The notes beneath the pieces were generated by a model that was given only the letters and a program-made list of their open reading frames with translations, was not told where the DNA came from and did not search any database. The position numbers and the translations under genes are program-made. Of a stretch of DNA of 64,000 bases, positions 9,126 to 18,236 are shown piece after piece. The stretch spans positions 266,079-330,078 of the forward strand of contig MKVB01000003.1 of NCBI GenBank assembly GCA_001899085.1, given 5' to 3'. Each line of letters starts with the position of its first letter. Position 1 is the stretch's first letter. Origin of the DNA: Devosia sp. 66-14 (lineage in GTDB: Bacteria > Pseudomonadota > Alphaproteobacteria > Rhizobiales > Devosiaceae).

Positions 9126-9182
9126 TCGGCGCGAAGAGACATCTCTGCCGGTGCTTCTGACAGCAGCGCCTGTGCCCTTGGC

Positions 9183-9290
9183 GCGCCTCACCCTAACCCT
9201 CTCCCCAAAGGGGCGAGGGGACGCGTGTGGCACTGCCGTTGAGCCAACCGCCCCCTCGCCCCTCTGGGGAGAGGGCGGGGTGAGGGGCGC
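9183..9290. repeat. Palindromic intergenic repeat, family A (CTCACCC/CCTCTCCCC arms)
   Basis: Two long complementary arms, about 9183-9223 and 9251-9290, could fold into one large hairpin. The left arm contains CCTCACCCTAACCCTCTCCCC and the right arm its near-complement ending GGGGTGAGGGGCGC. A related element lies at 39335-39499. It resembles the mosaic palindromic elements common between genes in alphaproteobacteria. No open reading frame of interest spans the 9045-9370 gap, which otherwise holds only two parS-like sites and the par terminator. Confidence 0.7.
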
Positions 9291-9331
9291 CAAGCGCACA
9301 GGATTTCCGCTCCACCCTTCGCCAAGGAGGG

Positions 9332-9347
9332 TGTTTCACGTGGAACT
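9332..9347. promoter_or_regulatory. parS-like ParB site between parB and holA
   Basis: TGTTTCACGTGGAACT has two mismatches to parS. It lies 24 bp beyond the holA stop, in the convergent parB-holA gap. Confidence 0.55.
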
Positions 9348-9370
9348 ATGGCACTAAGTCGTTGATGTCC

Positions 9371-10390
9371 CTAACGTTCTGCGGCCATCGTGCAAACGGC
9401 AAGCAGCGCTCGACGGCTCAGAGTATCGGCCAGTCCATAGCGTTTGCGGCTGTCGGCGACAGCGAGTTGCAGACGGTCGAGGGCGGCGCTGAGCGCGTCG
9501 TCGGTCCAGAGGCGAAGCTGGCGCTCGATCGAGGAGCGGCGCGAGAAATGCGGTTTGGGCCGGGCGCTATCGAGCACGGCCCCCGGCGACTTGCCGGCAT
9601 CCACCTCGACGCGCCAGCGGCGCAAGGTGGTGAAGTGACCAAGAGCGCTGGCCAGGATCTGCTGGGAGTTGACGCTCTGGGCGATGGCTCGCTCCAGCGC
9701 CGTATCGAGGTCGGCGGCGTGGCCGGTGCCGGTGGCGTCGACGACTTCATCGAGCACCAGCGCGGCGTTGTCGGCGCAGAGCGTCAGCACGTCCTCGCGG
9801 GTCAGCAACTTGCTGCCGGACGCAAACAGCACCAGTTTTTCGAGTTCCCGGCGGCTGATTTCACGATCATTGCCGAGGCTGTCGCGGATCGCTGCGACGG
9901 TGTCCTGGTCGGCACGGATGCCGGCCTTGGAGAAGGTTTCGGAGATCAACCGGCCGAGCGATTCGTCGTTGTCGGGGTAGCAGGGCAGGGCGCGGCCCAA
10001 CCGTGCGGCCTCGACCAGGGCGCGCAGCGGGTCCTTGGGCGTGAGGTTGCCGGCTTCGAGAATGATGATGGAACCGGGATCGTCGCGCAGCTCGGTGAGC
10101 GGCATCACCAGTGATTTGCCGGCGCCGCGCACCCGGATGACGCGGCGATCGCCGAACAGCGAGGTGGTCTTGGCTTCGACGGCCAGCCGCGACGGGTCGG
10201 CGTCCAGTTCGGCGCCGTCGAGCACCACCAGGTTCATGCTGTCGGCATCATTGCCGGCATAGCGGCGGGCGAGGCGCTGGCCGGTTTCGCGCACCAGGCC
10301 GGTGTCCGGACCGTAGGCGAGGATGATGCCGGCTTCGAGGTCGGGTCGATCGACGAAGCGGGAAACCTCGTGCGCCTTCAGCGCGCCCAT
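9371..10390 (-). CDS. holA: DNA polymerase III subunit delta
   Basis: The delta subunit of the clamp loader, which opens the beta clamp. The 339-residue protein starts [16 protein letters not shown] and continues IILAYGPDTGLVRE, the degenerate P-loop region typical of HolA. LFGDRRVIRVR and the C-terminal collar domain follow. The ATG at 10390 shares a base with the lptE stop (TGATG), so it is translationally coupled. leuS-lptE-holA is the conserved Rhizobiales order, and the origin-proximal parB is convergent with it. Confidence 0.93.
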   Translation of the reverse strand: MGALKAHEVSRFVDRPDLEAGIILAYGPDTGLVRETGQRLARRYAGNDADSMNLVVLDGAELDADPSRLAVEAKTTSLFGDRRVIRVRGAGKSLVMPLTELRDDPGSIIILEAGNLTPKDPLRALVEAARLGRALPCYPDNDESLGRLISETFSKAGIRADQDTVAAIRDSLGNDREISRRELEKLVLFASGSKLLTREDVLTLCADNAALVLDEVVDATGTGHAADLDTALERAIAQSVNSQQILASALGHFTTLRRWRVEVDAGKSPGAVLDSARPKPHFSRRSSIERQLRLWTDDALSAALDRLQLAVADSRKRYGLADTLSRRALLAVCTMAAER

Positions 10391-10923
10391 CAGCCGGCCG
10401 ACTGAACGAGAGCGCCGAGCAGGGTCAGCCGAACCGTCTCGGCCAGTTCGCGTGCGGCGCGCTCGATCGCTTCGCGCTGGGCCTCCGACGCGGCCAGCGC
10501 CTGGCTGTCGGTGGTGTAGAGCGCCGCAGCCGAGCGGCTGGTCGACAGGATGATCGAGCCGTCGGCAGCGACCAGCTCGATGCGGGCGGTGACCGTCGCT
10601 TCGCGCTGCTCCGAGGGCCGCGTGACGTTCGAGCGGGTGAGCTTGCGCGTGGCGTTCGAGGTGGTGATCCGAACCGTGGGGCTGGCCGGGTCGGTGGCCT
10701 TGCCGAAGCGCAGCGCCAGTTCCTGGTAGATCACCTGTTCGGCGCGGCTGTTGGGCTTGGCATAGTTCAGCGGGTGCCGCTCGGTGCCGATACCACGCTC
10801 GCCATAGACCGGGGTGAGCCCGGTGCAGCCCGCCAGCGCCGTGGCGCCGAGCAGGCTCAGCGCCACAAAGGCGTAACGGAACAAAGGCCTGGACCGGGCT
10901 GATCGCGCTCTAGACAACCACAT
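10390..10923 (-). CDS. lptE: LPS-assembly lipoprotein LptE
   Basis: An outer-membrane lipoprotein that plugs the LptD translocon and helps insert lipopolysaccharide. A signal peptide with lipobox is clear: an Arg-rich n-region, [18 protein letters not shown], then TGLTPVYG. The ATG at 10923 gives 177 residues, overlaps the end of leuS by 14 bp and has an AGGA about six bases upstream. A TTG at 10884 would also give a shorter functional signal peptide. The mature part is the small alpha/beta LptE fold with [12 protein letters not shown] and a C-terminal helix. It is coupled to holA. Confidence 0.85.
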   Translation of the reverse strand: MWLSRARSARSRPLFRYAFVALSLLGATALAGCTGLTPVYGERGIGTERHPLNYAKPNSRAEQVIYQELALRFGKATDPASPTVRITTSNATRKLTRSNVTRPSEQREATVTARIELVAADGSIILSTSRSAAALYTTDSQALAASEAQREAIERAARELAETVRLTLLGALVQSAG

Positions 10924-13543
10924 TGACGATCCTGTCGGGGACGATGACCAGCTTCTTGGGGGGCTTGCCATCCAGCATGCGGGCAACCGCATCGAGTGAC
11001 AAGACTTCTTTCTCAACCAGCTCCCGGGCGGCGCCGACCGGCACGGTGATCTCGCCGCGGCGCTTGCCATTGACCTGCACCGGCAGCACCACGGTGGTTT
11101 CAACCAGCAACGACTGGTCAGCCACCGGCCAGGGGGCGTCGACGACCAGGCCCGTCTTACCGAGCGCCGACCAGCAGGTTTCGGCCAGATGCGGCATCAT
11201 CGGCGCGACGAGCTGCACCAGGCGCTCCACTGCCTCGCGGAAGGCGTCGCGTTGGGCCGGGGAAATGCCGGATGCCACCGACTGGGAGAACTTGGCGATG
11301 GCGTTCGACAGCTCGTAGATCTGCGCGACGGCGCGGTTGAAGCGCAGCCCTTCGATCTCGCCGCCGACATTGGCGACGGTCCGATGGACCACCCGGCGGA
11401 GCTCGAGCACGCCGGCATCGCCGTCGCCCTTGAGACGCGCGGCGATATCGTCTTCGAGGTCGAGGAAGTCGCCGACCAGCTTCCAGACGCGCTGCAGGAA
11501 GCGGCTGGCGCCTTCGATGCCGGCCTCGGTCCACTGCACGTCGCGCTCGGGCGGGGAGTCGGACAGCATGAACCAGCGGGCGGTGTCGGCGCCATAAGTC
11601 GAAACGATCTCGTCGGGGTCGACGACGTTCTTCTTGGATTTGCTCATCTTTTCGATCGAGCCGATGGCGACGGCCTCGCCGGTCTGCCGCATCACGGCGC
11701 GACGTTCACCGTCGACCTGATCGATCCGGATGTCGGCCGGCGACACCCACTCGCCGTTCGGACCGGTACCCAGCTGGTAGGTCTCGTGCACCACCATGCC
11801 CTGGGTGAACAGGCCCTTGAACGGCTCCTCGATGTTGAGGTGGCCGGTCTGCTTCATGGCGCGGGTGAAGAAGCGCGAATAGAGCAGGTGCAGGATCGCG
11901 TGCTCAACGCCGCCGATATACTGGTCGACCGGCAGCCAGGTGTTGGCGATGCCGGGCACCGTCGGGGTCGCGGCATGCGGATCGGTGAAGCGGGCGAAGT
12001 ACCAGGAACTGTCGACGAACGTGTCCATGGTGTCGGTCTCGCGCGTCGCCGGCCCACCGCATTTCGGGCAGTCGACATGCTTCCAGCTCGGATGGTGATC
12101 GAGCGGGTTGCCCGGCCGATCGAAGCTCACGTCCTCGGGGAGGACGACCGGCAGGTCTTTGTCGGGCACCGGCACGACGCCGCAGTTCTCGCAATGGATC
12201 ACCGGGATCGGGCAGCCCCAGTAGCGCTGGCGCGACACGCCCCAGTCGCGCAGGCGATAGTTCACCTCGACCTTGCCCTGCGGCAGATTGTCGACGGTCC
12301 GCTCGGCGAAATGTCCGGCGATCGCCTTCTTGGCGGCATCGATCTCGAGGCCGTCGAGGAACTCGGAGTGGTAGATGCGGCCGGGGCCGTTATACGCCTC
12401 GGAATCGACTTCGAACGTCGCCGGATCGGCGCCTTCGGGCAGCACGACCGGGAGCACCGGCAAGTCGTAGCGGCGGGCGAAGTCGAGGTCGCGCTGGTCA
12501 TGCGCGGGGCAGCCGAAAATGGCGCCGGTGCCATAGTCCATCAGCACGAAATTGGCGATGTAGACCGGCAGCGTGGCGCCGGGCTTCACCGGGTGTTTCA
12601 CGTGCAGCCCGGTGAAGATGCCGAGTTTTTCCGCCTTGTCGATGGTCTCGGTGGCGGTGCCGTGACGGCGGGTCTCGGCGATGAAGGCCGCGATCTCCGG
12701 ATTGTCAGCGAGGCTCTGGGCCAGCGGATGATCAGCCGAAATGGCGATGAACGAGGCGCCGAAGATGGTATCCGGGCGGGTGGTGAACACCTCGACGGAG
12801 GTGAACTTCTGCCATTGCTCGGTCAGCTCGAACAGCAGCCGCAGGCCCTCGGACTTGCCGATCCAGTTGCGCTGCATGACGCGCACCTTCTCGGGCCAGT
12901 GGTCGAGGGTGTCGAGCGCCTCCAGCAACTCCTCGGCGAAATCGGAGACCTTGAAGGCCCACTGGTTGAGTTCACGCTGTTCCACAACGGCACCGGAGCG
13001 CCAGCCGCGGCCATCGACCACCTGCTCGTTGGCGAGCACGGTCATGTCGACGGGGTCCCAGTTGACCTTGGATTTCTTGCGGGTGACGAGGCCCTCGCGC
13101 AGGAAGTCGAGGAACAGCTTCTGCTGCTTGGAATAGTATTCGACGTCGCAGGTGGCGAACTCGCGACTCCAGTCGATGCCGAGCCCGATCGACTTCAGCT
13201 GCTTCCGCATCGCGGCGATGTTGGCGTAAGTCCAGCTCTTGGGGTGGACCTTGTTCTGCATGGCGGCGTTCTCGGCCGGCAGGCCGAAGGCGTCCCAGCC
13301 CATCGGATGCAGCACGTTGCGGCCCGTCGCACGCATATAGCGCGCCAGCACGTCGCCCATGGTATAGTTGCGCACGTGGCCCATGTGGATGCGCCCCGAG
13401 GGGTAGGGGAACATCTCGAGCACGTAGTAGGGCTTGCGGCTATCGTCGTGTTTGACCTCGAAGGACTTGTTGTCCTCCCAGGCCTTCTGCCAGCGTGGCT
13501 CTTCGACACGCGGATTGTAGCGCTCGGTCGTTCTACCAGTCAC
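10910..13543 (-). CDS. leuS: Leucyl-tRNA synthetase
   Basis: A class I aminoacyl-tRNA synthetase charging tRNA-Leu. The 877-residue protein starts at a GTG (13543). It has the HIGH-type motif [15 protein letters not shown] (residues about 48-62), a CP1 editing domain, a zinc-like knuckle (ENCGVVP and [13 protein letters not shown]), and the KMSKS loop [12 protein letters not shown]. The anticodon-binding domain and the short C-terminal domain are complete. It is divergent from yggS and heads the leuS-lptE-holA operon. A weak parS-like sequence (12594-12609, three mismatches) falls within the gene. Confidence 0.96.
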   Translation of the reverse strand: MTGRTTERYNPRVEEPRWQKAWEDNKSFEVKHDDSRKPYYVLEMFPYPSGRIHMGHVRNYTMGDVLARYMRATGRNVLHPMGWDAFGLPAENAAMQNKVHPKSWTYANIAAMRKQLKSIGLGIDWSREFATCDVEYYSKQQKLFLDFLREGLVTRKKSKVNWDPVDMTVLANEQVVDGRGWRSGAVVEQRELNQWAFKVSDFAEELLEALDTLDHWPEKVRVMQRNWIGKSEGLRLLFELTEQWQKFTSVEVFTTRPDTIFGASFIAISADHPLAQSLADNPEIAAFIAETRRHGTATETIDKAEKLGIFTGLHVKHPVKPGATLPVYIANFVLMDYGTGAIFGCPAHDQRDLDFARRYDLPVLPVVLPEGADPATFEVDSEAYNGPGRIYHSEFLDGLEIDAAKKAIAGHFAERTVDNLPQGKVEVNYRLRDWGVSRQRYWGCPIPVIHCENCGVVPVPDKDLPVVLPEDVSFDRPGNPLDHHPSWKHVDCPKCGGPATRETDTMDTFVDSSWYFARFTDPHAATPTVPGIANTWLPVDQYIGGVEHAILHLLYSRFFTRAMKQTGHLNIEEPFKGLFTQGMVVHETYQLGTGPNGEWVSPADIRIDQVDGERRAVMRQTGEAVAIGSIEKMSKSKKNVVDPDEIVSTYGADTARWFMLSDSPPERDVQWTEAGIEGASRFLQRVWKLVGDFLDLEDDIAARLKGDGDAGVLELRRVVHRTVANVGGEIEGLRFNRAVAQIYELSNAIAKFSQSVASGISPAQRDAFREAVERLVQLVAPMMPHLAETCWSALGKTGLVVDAPWPVADQSLLVETTVVLPVQVNGKRRGEITVPVGAARELVEKEVLSLDAVARMLDGKPPKKLVIVPDRIVNVVV

Positions 13544-13643
13544 TTCGGGAAGTCCTTAAAGCCGCGGATTACGTTGCGTTCACTAGGGTTTTTGGCTACC
13601 GGACCTTCATCAGAATTCCGTTAACCGGTCAACAGAGAGGGCC

Positions 13644-14309
13644 ATGCAGAACGCCCCGGAAAGTCTCGAAATCATCCGCGCCCGGATCGAGCGGGCACAC
13701 CAGCGTTTCGGCCCGCCGCCGGATCGGGTGGAACTGGTCGCTGTCTCCAAGACCTTCGATGCCGCAGCAATCCGGCCGTTTCTTGACGCTGGCCAAAGGG
13801 TGTTCGGTGAGAACCGGGTGCAGGAAGCCAAGGAGAAATGGCCCGAGCTGCGGGCATCCTATGATGGCATAGAATTGCACCTGATCGGCCCGCTGCAGAC
13901 CAACAAGGCGCGCGAGGCGGTGGCGCTGTTCGATGTGATCCAGACCGTCGACCGCGACAAGCTGGCGGGTATCCTCGCCGAGGAGATGAAGCGGGCAGGC
14001 CGGCGCCTGCAGGTGTTCGTGCAGGTCAATATCGGGCTCGAGGAACAGAAAGCGGGCATCGCGCCGTCGGACGCAGCCGCCTTTGTCGGCCGATGCAAGG
14101 ACCTCCATGGTCTCGATGTCATCGGGCTGATGTGCATTCCGCCCGAGGGCGACCCGGCCGGGCCGTATTTCGCGCATCTAGCGTCGCTGGCTCGCGATGC
14201 CGGGGTCGAAAAGCTGTCGATGGGGATGAGCAGCGATTTCGAGACGGCGATCGCCATGGGCGCGACCCATGTGCGGGTCGGCAGCGCGCTGTTCGGGCAC
14301 CGGGGGTGA
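13644..14309 (+). CDS. yggS: PLP homeostasis protein YggS/PLPBP family
   Basis: A 221-residue pyridoxal-phosphate-binding TIM-barrel protein of the YggS/PROSC family, which buffers PLP and affects amino acid pools. The PLP lysine lies in VELVAVSKTF (about residue 36). FGENRVQEAKEKW, LHLIGPLQTNK and the C-terminal LSMGMSSDFETAI with phosphate-binding Gly/Ser are all present. A purine-rich GAGAGGG precedes the ATG. The HD-domain gene starts inside its stop codon. Confidence 0.93.
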   Translation: MQNAPESLEIIRARIERAHQRFGPPPDRVELVAVSKTFDAAAIRPFLDAGQRVFGENRVQEAKEKWPELRASYDGIELHLIGPLQTNKAREAVALFDVIQTVDRDKLAGILAEEMKRAGRRLQVFVQVNIGLEEQKAGIAPSDAAAFVGRCKDLHGLDVIGLMCIPPEGDPAGPYFAHLASLARDAGVEKLSMGMSSDFETAIAMGATHVRVGSALFGHRG

Positions 14310-14839
14310 GTGCCGGCCGGCTCAGCCTCGCCGAGGCGGAGCAGCTGGTGGCCGAACGGCTGGGCGCCACCCCGAGGGCCGCGCATTCGCGCTTCGTCGG
14401 CCTGCTGCTGCAGCACCTGGCGGTCGAGCTCGGCGCCGATGCCGGGCTGTGGCGACTCGTCGGGCTGGTGCATGATCTCGACTATTTCGCCGTCGACGGC
14501 GACTGGAGCCGGCATGGCGTGCTGGCGGCGGACTGGCTGCAGGGCCGCCTGCCGCCCGAGGCCCTGGCGGCGATCGCGGCGCATGACCACCGCACCGGGA
14601 TCGAGAGCACGACGCCGCTGGCGCAGTGCCTGCGGCTTGCCGATGGTCTGGCGGTGCTCGATGAGGCTGCCGGACGCGAGGCAACGCTCGCGGCCCTCGG
14701 CGCCGGCGCCATCGAGCATATCGTCGCCAGCCGGCCGTTCCTCGTGGCAATCATCGCCGGCACCGCCGCGCGACAAGGGCTGGACCTTGCGACGCTCGGT
14801 GCCATTCTGGCAGCGTTGCCGCGCCAGGCACAGCCCTGA
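14306..14839 (+). CDS. HD-domain hydrolase-like protein
   Basis: A 177-residue protein starting at a GTG that overlaps the yggS stop by 4 bp. It has the metal-binding residues of a small HD phosphohydrolase: HSRFVGLLL (first His), LVGLVHDLDYF (the HD pair) and AIAAHDH (third His region). Substrate is unknown; relatives act on phosphate esters or nucleotides. The tight overlap with yggS suggests cotranslation. The protein is Ala/Leu-rich, and no membrane segment is evident. Confidence 0.8.
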   Translation: MSAGRLSLAEAEQLVAERLGATPRAAHSRFVGLLLQHLAVELGADAGLWRLVGLVHDLDYFAVDGDWSRHGVLAADWLQGRLPPEALAAIAAHDHRTGIESTTPLAQCLRLADGLAVLDEAAGREATLAALGAGAIEHIVASRPFLVAIIAGTAARQGLDLATLGAILAALPRQAQP

Positions 14840-14848
14840 CGTATCTGC

Positions 14849-14860
14849 TATGACGCCATA
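14849..14860. promoter_or_regulatory. Shared near-palindrome TATGACGCCATA, copy 1 (upstream of the PLD gene)
   Basis: TATGACGCCATA lies about 220 bp before the PLD-like gene. Its reverse complement occurs exactly at 16808-16819, and a one-mismatch copy is at 18190-18201. The consensus is TATGRCGYCATA, a dyad of the size expected for a LuxR/NarL-type HTH dimer. The regulator at 17196 is the natural candidate, but binding is inference. Confidence 0.5.
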
Positions 14861-15078
14861 ATGTCATCGATCTAGCTGACGAGTCACAATAGTTTTCCGA
14901 TAAATACTTTGCCGTCGCCTCGTGCGGTTCAGGCGTAAGCTTTTGTGACGGCACTTCTCGTCGAAACGACTTCGTGATAACCTGAACACCTCTACCGATA
15001 CTTTTGTTTCACACGTCTTCGTCCTGGAGGTGCGTCCGCCATGGTGGCGGCCGTTCACTTGTGCTTGGGGGCAATCGA

Positions 15079-16782
15079 ATGGCTGGAGAGTTTCAGGTCA
15101 AGGGGAAGAACGCAGCGGCGCCGTTCACGCTGAAGGTGCACCGCGGCGATGGGATGGCGCTGCTGGCGATGAACTGGCGCAACGGGCAGCCCCCCAACGA
15201 TTTCGTTGGTTTCGCCATCGAGTATCGGGTGCCTGGCGGCACGCGGTTCCTCGCGGTACACAACCGTATCGCTTTTCCAGGGCCGGATGGGGCGCTGAAC
15301 CCCAACACTCTGTCGTCGCGGCTGTCGCCGATCCAGAAGTTCCGGTGGGTGCACTTCCCGTTCACGGCGGAGATTCCCGGCGCCTACACCTACATGGTGA
15401 CGCCGGTCTTCATGGATGAAGGCGGGCAACTGAGCTACGGCGCGCCGCAGACCGCTGATATCGAGCTCAGACGCGACACCTATCCGGGCGTGCTGAACGT
15501 CGCCTACACCCGCGGCTTCGTCTCGTCGCAGGCCTTTGTCGACCGCTATGAGAAGCATGGGCCGATCTCGACCCTGCTGCCCGAGAACGCCGACGACGGC
15601 CTGACCTTCACGCCGACGCATCCGAAAACCCGGGATGCGCTCAACTGGATGGGGTTCGAGGCGCGACACGCCATCTATGAGACGCTCGACGAAGCGATCG
15701 CCGATCCGACGGCCAAGGTATTCGTCGTGGCCTACGACCTGAGCGAAAAAGGGTTCGTCGACAAGCTCCGGCAACTGGGCAACCGACTCAAGATCATCAT
15801 CGACGACGATGGCGACCACGGTGACGCCCACTCGGGCGAGAGCCAGTCAGCCGCCATCCTCACAGCCTCGGCGGGGGCCGCCAACGTCAAGCGGCAGAGC
15901 ATGGGCAAGCTTCAGCACAACAAGATGATCGTGGTCGACGGCGACCATGTGAAGAAGGCCATCGGCGGGTCGACCAATTTCAGCTGGCGCGGCTTCTATG
16001 TGCAGTCGAACAACGCCATGATCTTTGCCGGCCCGGCGCCGGTGCAGGTGTTCCGAGAGGCCTTCGAGGATTTCTGGACGGAGGCGGGGTTCGCCACCAG
16101 CCGGTCGGCCGAATGGCGCGATCTTGGAATCGCCGGCGTCGACGTCAAGGCGACGTTCTCGCCGCACGCACCGGGCAACGCCCAGCTCGGCCGGATCGCC
16201 GACGATATCGACAGCACCAAATCAAGCCTGCTGTTCTCGCTGGCCTTCCTGTGGCAGACGCCGGGGGTGATCCGCGATGCGGTCGGACGGGTCCGCGACA
16301 ACGCCAAGCGCTTCGTCTACGGCATTTCGGACAAGAAGGTCGGCGGGCTCGATGTGCAGAAGCCGGACGGCAATCCGCCGGCAGTGTTTCCGACCGCGCT
16401 GCTGAAGGGCAAGACCCCGGCGCCGTTCAGGGCGGAGCCGGTCGGCGGTGGCGGTAACCGCATGCACCACAAGTTCGTGGTGATCGACTTCGACAAGCCG
16501 ACCGCCCGCGTCTATCTCGGCTCCTACAACTTCTCGATCGCCGCCGACCAGACCAATGGCGAGAACCTGATCCTGGCGCGCGACCGGCGGATCGCCGTGT
16601 CCTACATGGTCGAGGCGCTCAGGATGTTCGACCACTACCATTTCCGTATCGCCCAGAAGGAAGCCAAGGCTGCCGGCACCGAGCTGAAGCTGAAACTGCC
16701 GCCGGCCGCCGGCCAGGATGCGTGGTGGGTCCGGGACTATACCGATGCCCGGCGCATCAAGGATCGGCAGATGTTTTCGTAG
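15079..16782 (+). CDS. Phospholipase D-like protein with two HKD motifs
   Basis: A 567-residue protein of the PLD superfamily (phosphodiesterases acting on phospholipids or nucleic acids). Residues 1 to about 135 form a beta-rich, Ig-like domain without a signal peptide. Two catalytic HxKxxxxD motifs follow: H280/K282/D287 in HNKMIVVDGD, then GGSTNFSWRG; and H463/K465/D470 in HHKFVVID, then YLGSYNFS. Both active-site halves are thus intact. The ATG at 15079 (MAGEFQVKGKN) is preferred to an upstream in-frame TTG at 15004 with no domain content. Copies of TATGRCGYCATA flank it. Function is unknown; PLD proteins of this type can be nucleases, lipases or toxins. Confidence 0.85.
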   Translation: MAGEFQVKGKNAAAPFTLKVHRGDGMALLAMNWRNGQPPNDFVGFAIEYRVPGGTRFLAVHNRIAFPGPDGALNPNTLSSRLSPIQKFRWVHFPFTAEIPGAYTYMVTPVFMDEGGQLSYGAPQTADIELRRDTYPGVLNVAYTRGFVSSQAFVDRYEKHGPISTLLPENADDGLTFTPTHPKTRDALNWMGFEARHAIYETLDEAIADPTAKVFVVAYDLSEKGFVDKLRQLGNRLKIIIDDDGDHGDAHSGESQSAAILTASAGAANVKRQSMGKLQHNKMIVVDGDHVKKAIGGSTNFSWRGFYVQSNNAMIFAGPAPVQVFREAFEDFWTEAGFATSRSAEWRDLGIAGVDVKATFSPHAPGNAQLGRIADDIDSTKSSLLFSLAFLWQTPGVIRDAVGRVRDNAKRFVYGISDKKVGGLDVQKPDGNPPAVFPTALLKGKTPAPFRAEPVGGGGNRMHHKFVVIDFDKPTARVYLGSYNFSIAADQTNGENLILARDRRIAVSYMVEALRMFDHYHFRIAQKEAKAAGTELKLKLPPAAGQDAWWVRDYTDARRIKDRQMFS

Positions 16783-16807
16783 CGCGCCTTCGCTCGGGCG
16801 CAGCTGC

Positions 16808-16819
16808 TATGGCGTCATA
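16808..16819. promoter_or_regulatory. Shared near-palindrome, copy 2 (upstream of the small membrane gene)
   Basis: TATGGCGTCATA is the exact reverse complement of copy 1. It sits in GCTATGGCGTCATAGC, a perfect 6-bp-arm inverted repeat (16806-16821), 150 bp before the 62-residue gene and just after the PLD stop. A promoter operator at this point could control the small gene and the regulator. Confidence 0.5.
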
Positions 16820-16969
16820 GCAACGCTATGCTCGGGTTTTCGCCCAAGGTGTCGGCCCAAGGCTGTGATCACCGGACGGCGGCAGACTGCTGCATGTCAT
16901 CCGCGCAGATGACAGCCCGAGCCACGGCCTGGTGCCACGCTGCCTGCCATTCAGGCGACGGAGGCACGA

Positions 16970-17158
16970 ATGGACATCTTCAGTCTGGCTGCAGGCAAGC
17001 TCGTCGAACGGTCGCCGCAGCAGCCGATGAGTGCCCGGGAAGAGCAGCTCTATTATGAGCGGATGGGACGGCCTCGCCTTCCGAGAGATCTGGCGACGTC
17101 GCTGGCCACGCTGGCCGGGGCCGTGCTGGTACTTCTGGTTGGCGCCCATGTGTTCTGA
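16970..17158 (+). CDS. Small C-terminally anchored membrane protein (62 aa), unknown function
   Basis: The ORF begins MDIFSLAAGKLVERSPQQ after a good GACGGAGG ribosome-binding site at 5-base spacing. About 40 soluble residues with a charged middle (SAREEQLYYERMGRPRLPR) precede a single hydrophobic segment LATLAGAVLVLLVGAHVF at the very C-terminus, so it looks like a tail-anchored inner-membrane protein. It lies between the PLD-like gene and the LuxR-type regulator, which starts 37 bp later. I do not recognise a family. Confidence 0.6.
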   Translation: MDIFSLAAGKLVERSPQQPMSAREEQLYYERMGRPRLPRDLATSLATLAGAVLVLLVGAHVF

Positions 17159-17195
17159 CCCATGCTATGCTGGAGGAGCACCGGAGGTCGCGGGG

Positions 17196-18161
17196 ATGGT
17201 CGACGACGAAGCTGATAAAGCTGCGATCCTCAGGATGATCCGGACGGAGACGGATGCCTGGCTGCGGCGGGACTTCGACGCGCTGGCCGACTGTTGGGTG
17301 CATTCACCACAGAGCCGGCGCCTGCATGCCTTTGCTTCCGTCGGGGTCAGCGTGGACGAGGGCTGGGAGGTGATTGCGGCGCATATCCGCAACGTCATGG
17401 CGCGGCACCCCGAGCCGAACGCCTTCGAGGGCCGCGTGCGGTGGGAGCGCATCAACATCGTCGTCAACGGCGACATGGGCTGGGTCACCTATGACCAGCT
17501 CGGTCTCGATGACGCCACCGACGTGAAGCGGCTGCTCAAGGTGGTGCATCGCGACGCCGGCGCCTGGAAGATCGCCTGTCTCTCGGTAATGCAGAGCGTC
17601 GCTGTTCACTCGGGCTGTCCGCTCATCGAGGTGGACGCGGCGTCGCGGGTTTTGTGGATGAACCAGCTGGCCGAGGAGCGCATCCGCGAGCATGCAGGCC
17701 TGGTGGTGTCTGCCGGGCGTCTTCAGACGCGACAGCGCAGCAGCCGGCCCGCCCTGCGCGAGGCGCTGCGGCTGGCGTTCAGCGAACTGGGCAGCCAGGT
17801 GCCGCTGAACGTATCCGGCAAGCAGGATTGGGCGGTGCCGCTTGGGGACGACGATTTCTCGGTGCCGCTGTTCTGCTGGGTGCAGTTGGAAGACGGCAAG
17901 GTGATGGTGTCGTTCGACGATGCTGAAACCGTGGCACGCCGGATCGCGCGGGCGCAGGCCGTCTACGGACTTTCGCCTGGGCAAGCGCGTGTGGCCGCCT
18001 TGATCGTCGAGGGTCGCGAGCTTGCGGTAGCAGCGGACCTGCTCAAGATCAGCATCAACACGGCGCGCACCCACCTGCAGCGCGCCTTCGACAAGACCGG
18101 CGCGCATAGTCAACCGGCCCTGGTGCGGCGGCTGCTGAGTGCCGATCCGCTGCGCCGGTAG
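17196..18161 (+). CDS. LuxR-type regulator with N-terminal NTF2/SnoaL-like domain
   Basis: A 321-residue transcription factor. Residues 1 to about 130 resemble an NTF2/SnoaL-like pocket (DKAAILRMIRTETDAWLRRD, then INIVVNGDMGWVTYDQLG and GAWKIACLSVMQS). A PAS-like middle region (PLIEVDAASRVLWMNQLAEE) follows. The C-terminus is a LuxR/NarL HTH: YGLSPGQARVAALIVEGREL, then ISINTARTHLQRAFDKTG. The ATG at 17196 follows GGAGG and is preferred to an upstream in-frame start that would read through unrelated sequence. The NTF2 domain may sense a small molecule. The third TATGRCGYCATA-like copy lies 29 bp past the stop. Confidence 0.82.
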   Translation: MVDDEADKAAILRMIRTETDAWLRRDFDALADCWVHSPQSRRLHAFASVGVSVDEGWEVIAAHIRNVMARHPEPNAFEGRVRWERINIVVNGDMGWVTYDQLGLDDATDVKRLLKVVHRDAGAWKIACLSVMQSVAVHSGCPLIEVDAASRVLWMNQLAEERIREHAGLVVSAGRLQTRQRSSRPALREALRLAFSELGSQVPLNVSGKQDWAVPLGDDDFSVPLFCWVQLEDGKVMVSFDDAETVARRIARAQAVYGLSPGQARVAALIVEGRELAVAADLLKISINTARTHLQRAFDKTGAHSQPALVRRLLSADPLRR

Positions 18162-18189
18162 CTGCGTCGCCGAACGCCACCAAGAATAA

Positions 18190-18201
18190 TGTGACGCCAT
18201 A
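18190..18201. promoter_or_regulatory. Shared near-palindrome, copy 3 (between the regulator and GH31)
   Basis: TGTGACGCCATA has one mismatch to copy 1. It lies within the imperfect dyad TAATGTGACGCCATATTA, in the convergent gap after the LuxR-type gene, and so marks the right edge of the module. Confidence 0.4.
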
Positions 18202-18236
18202 TTACCGCGGTGTTTTGGGCCCGTTTCGCCCAGGGA

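Noticed and set aside
10924-11103. Longer lptE start at 11103
   Set aside because: It would lie within leuS in another frame and place 60 non-signal residues before the lipoprotein signal peptide.
12594-12609. TGTTTCACGTGCAGCC inside leuS as another parS
   Set aside because: It keeps the left half and core but has three mismatches on the right, in a coding segment (LHVKHP); too weak to call alone.
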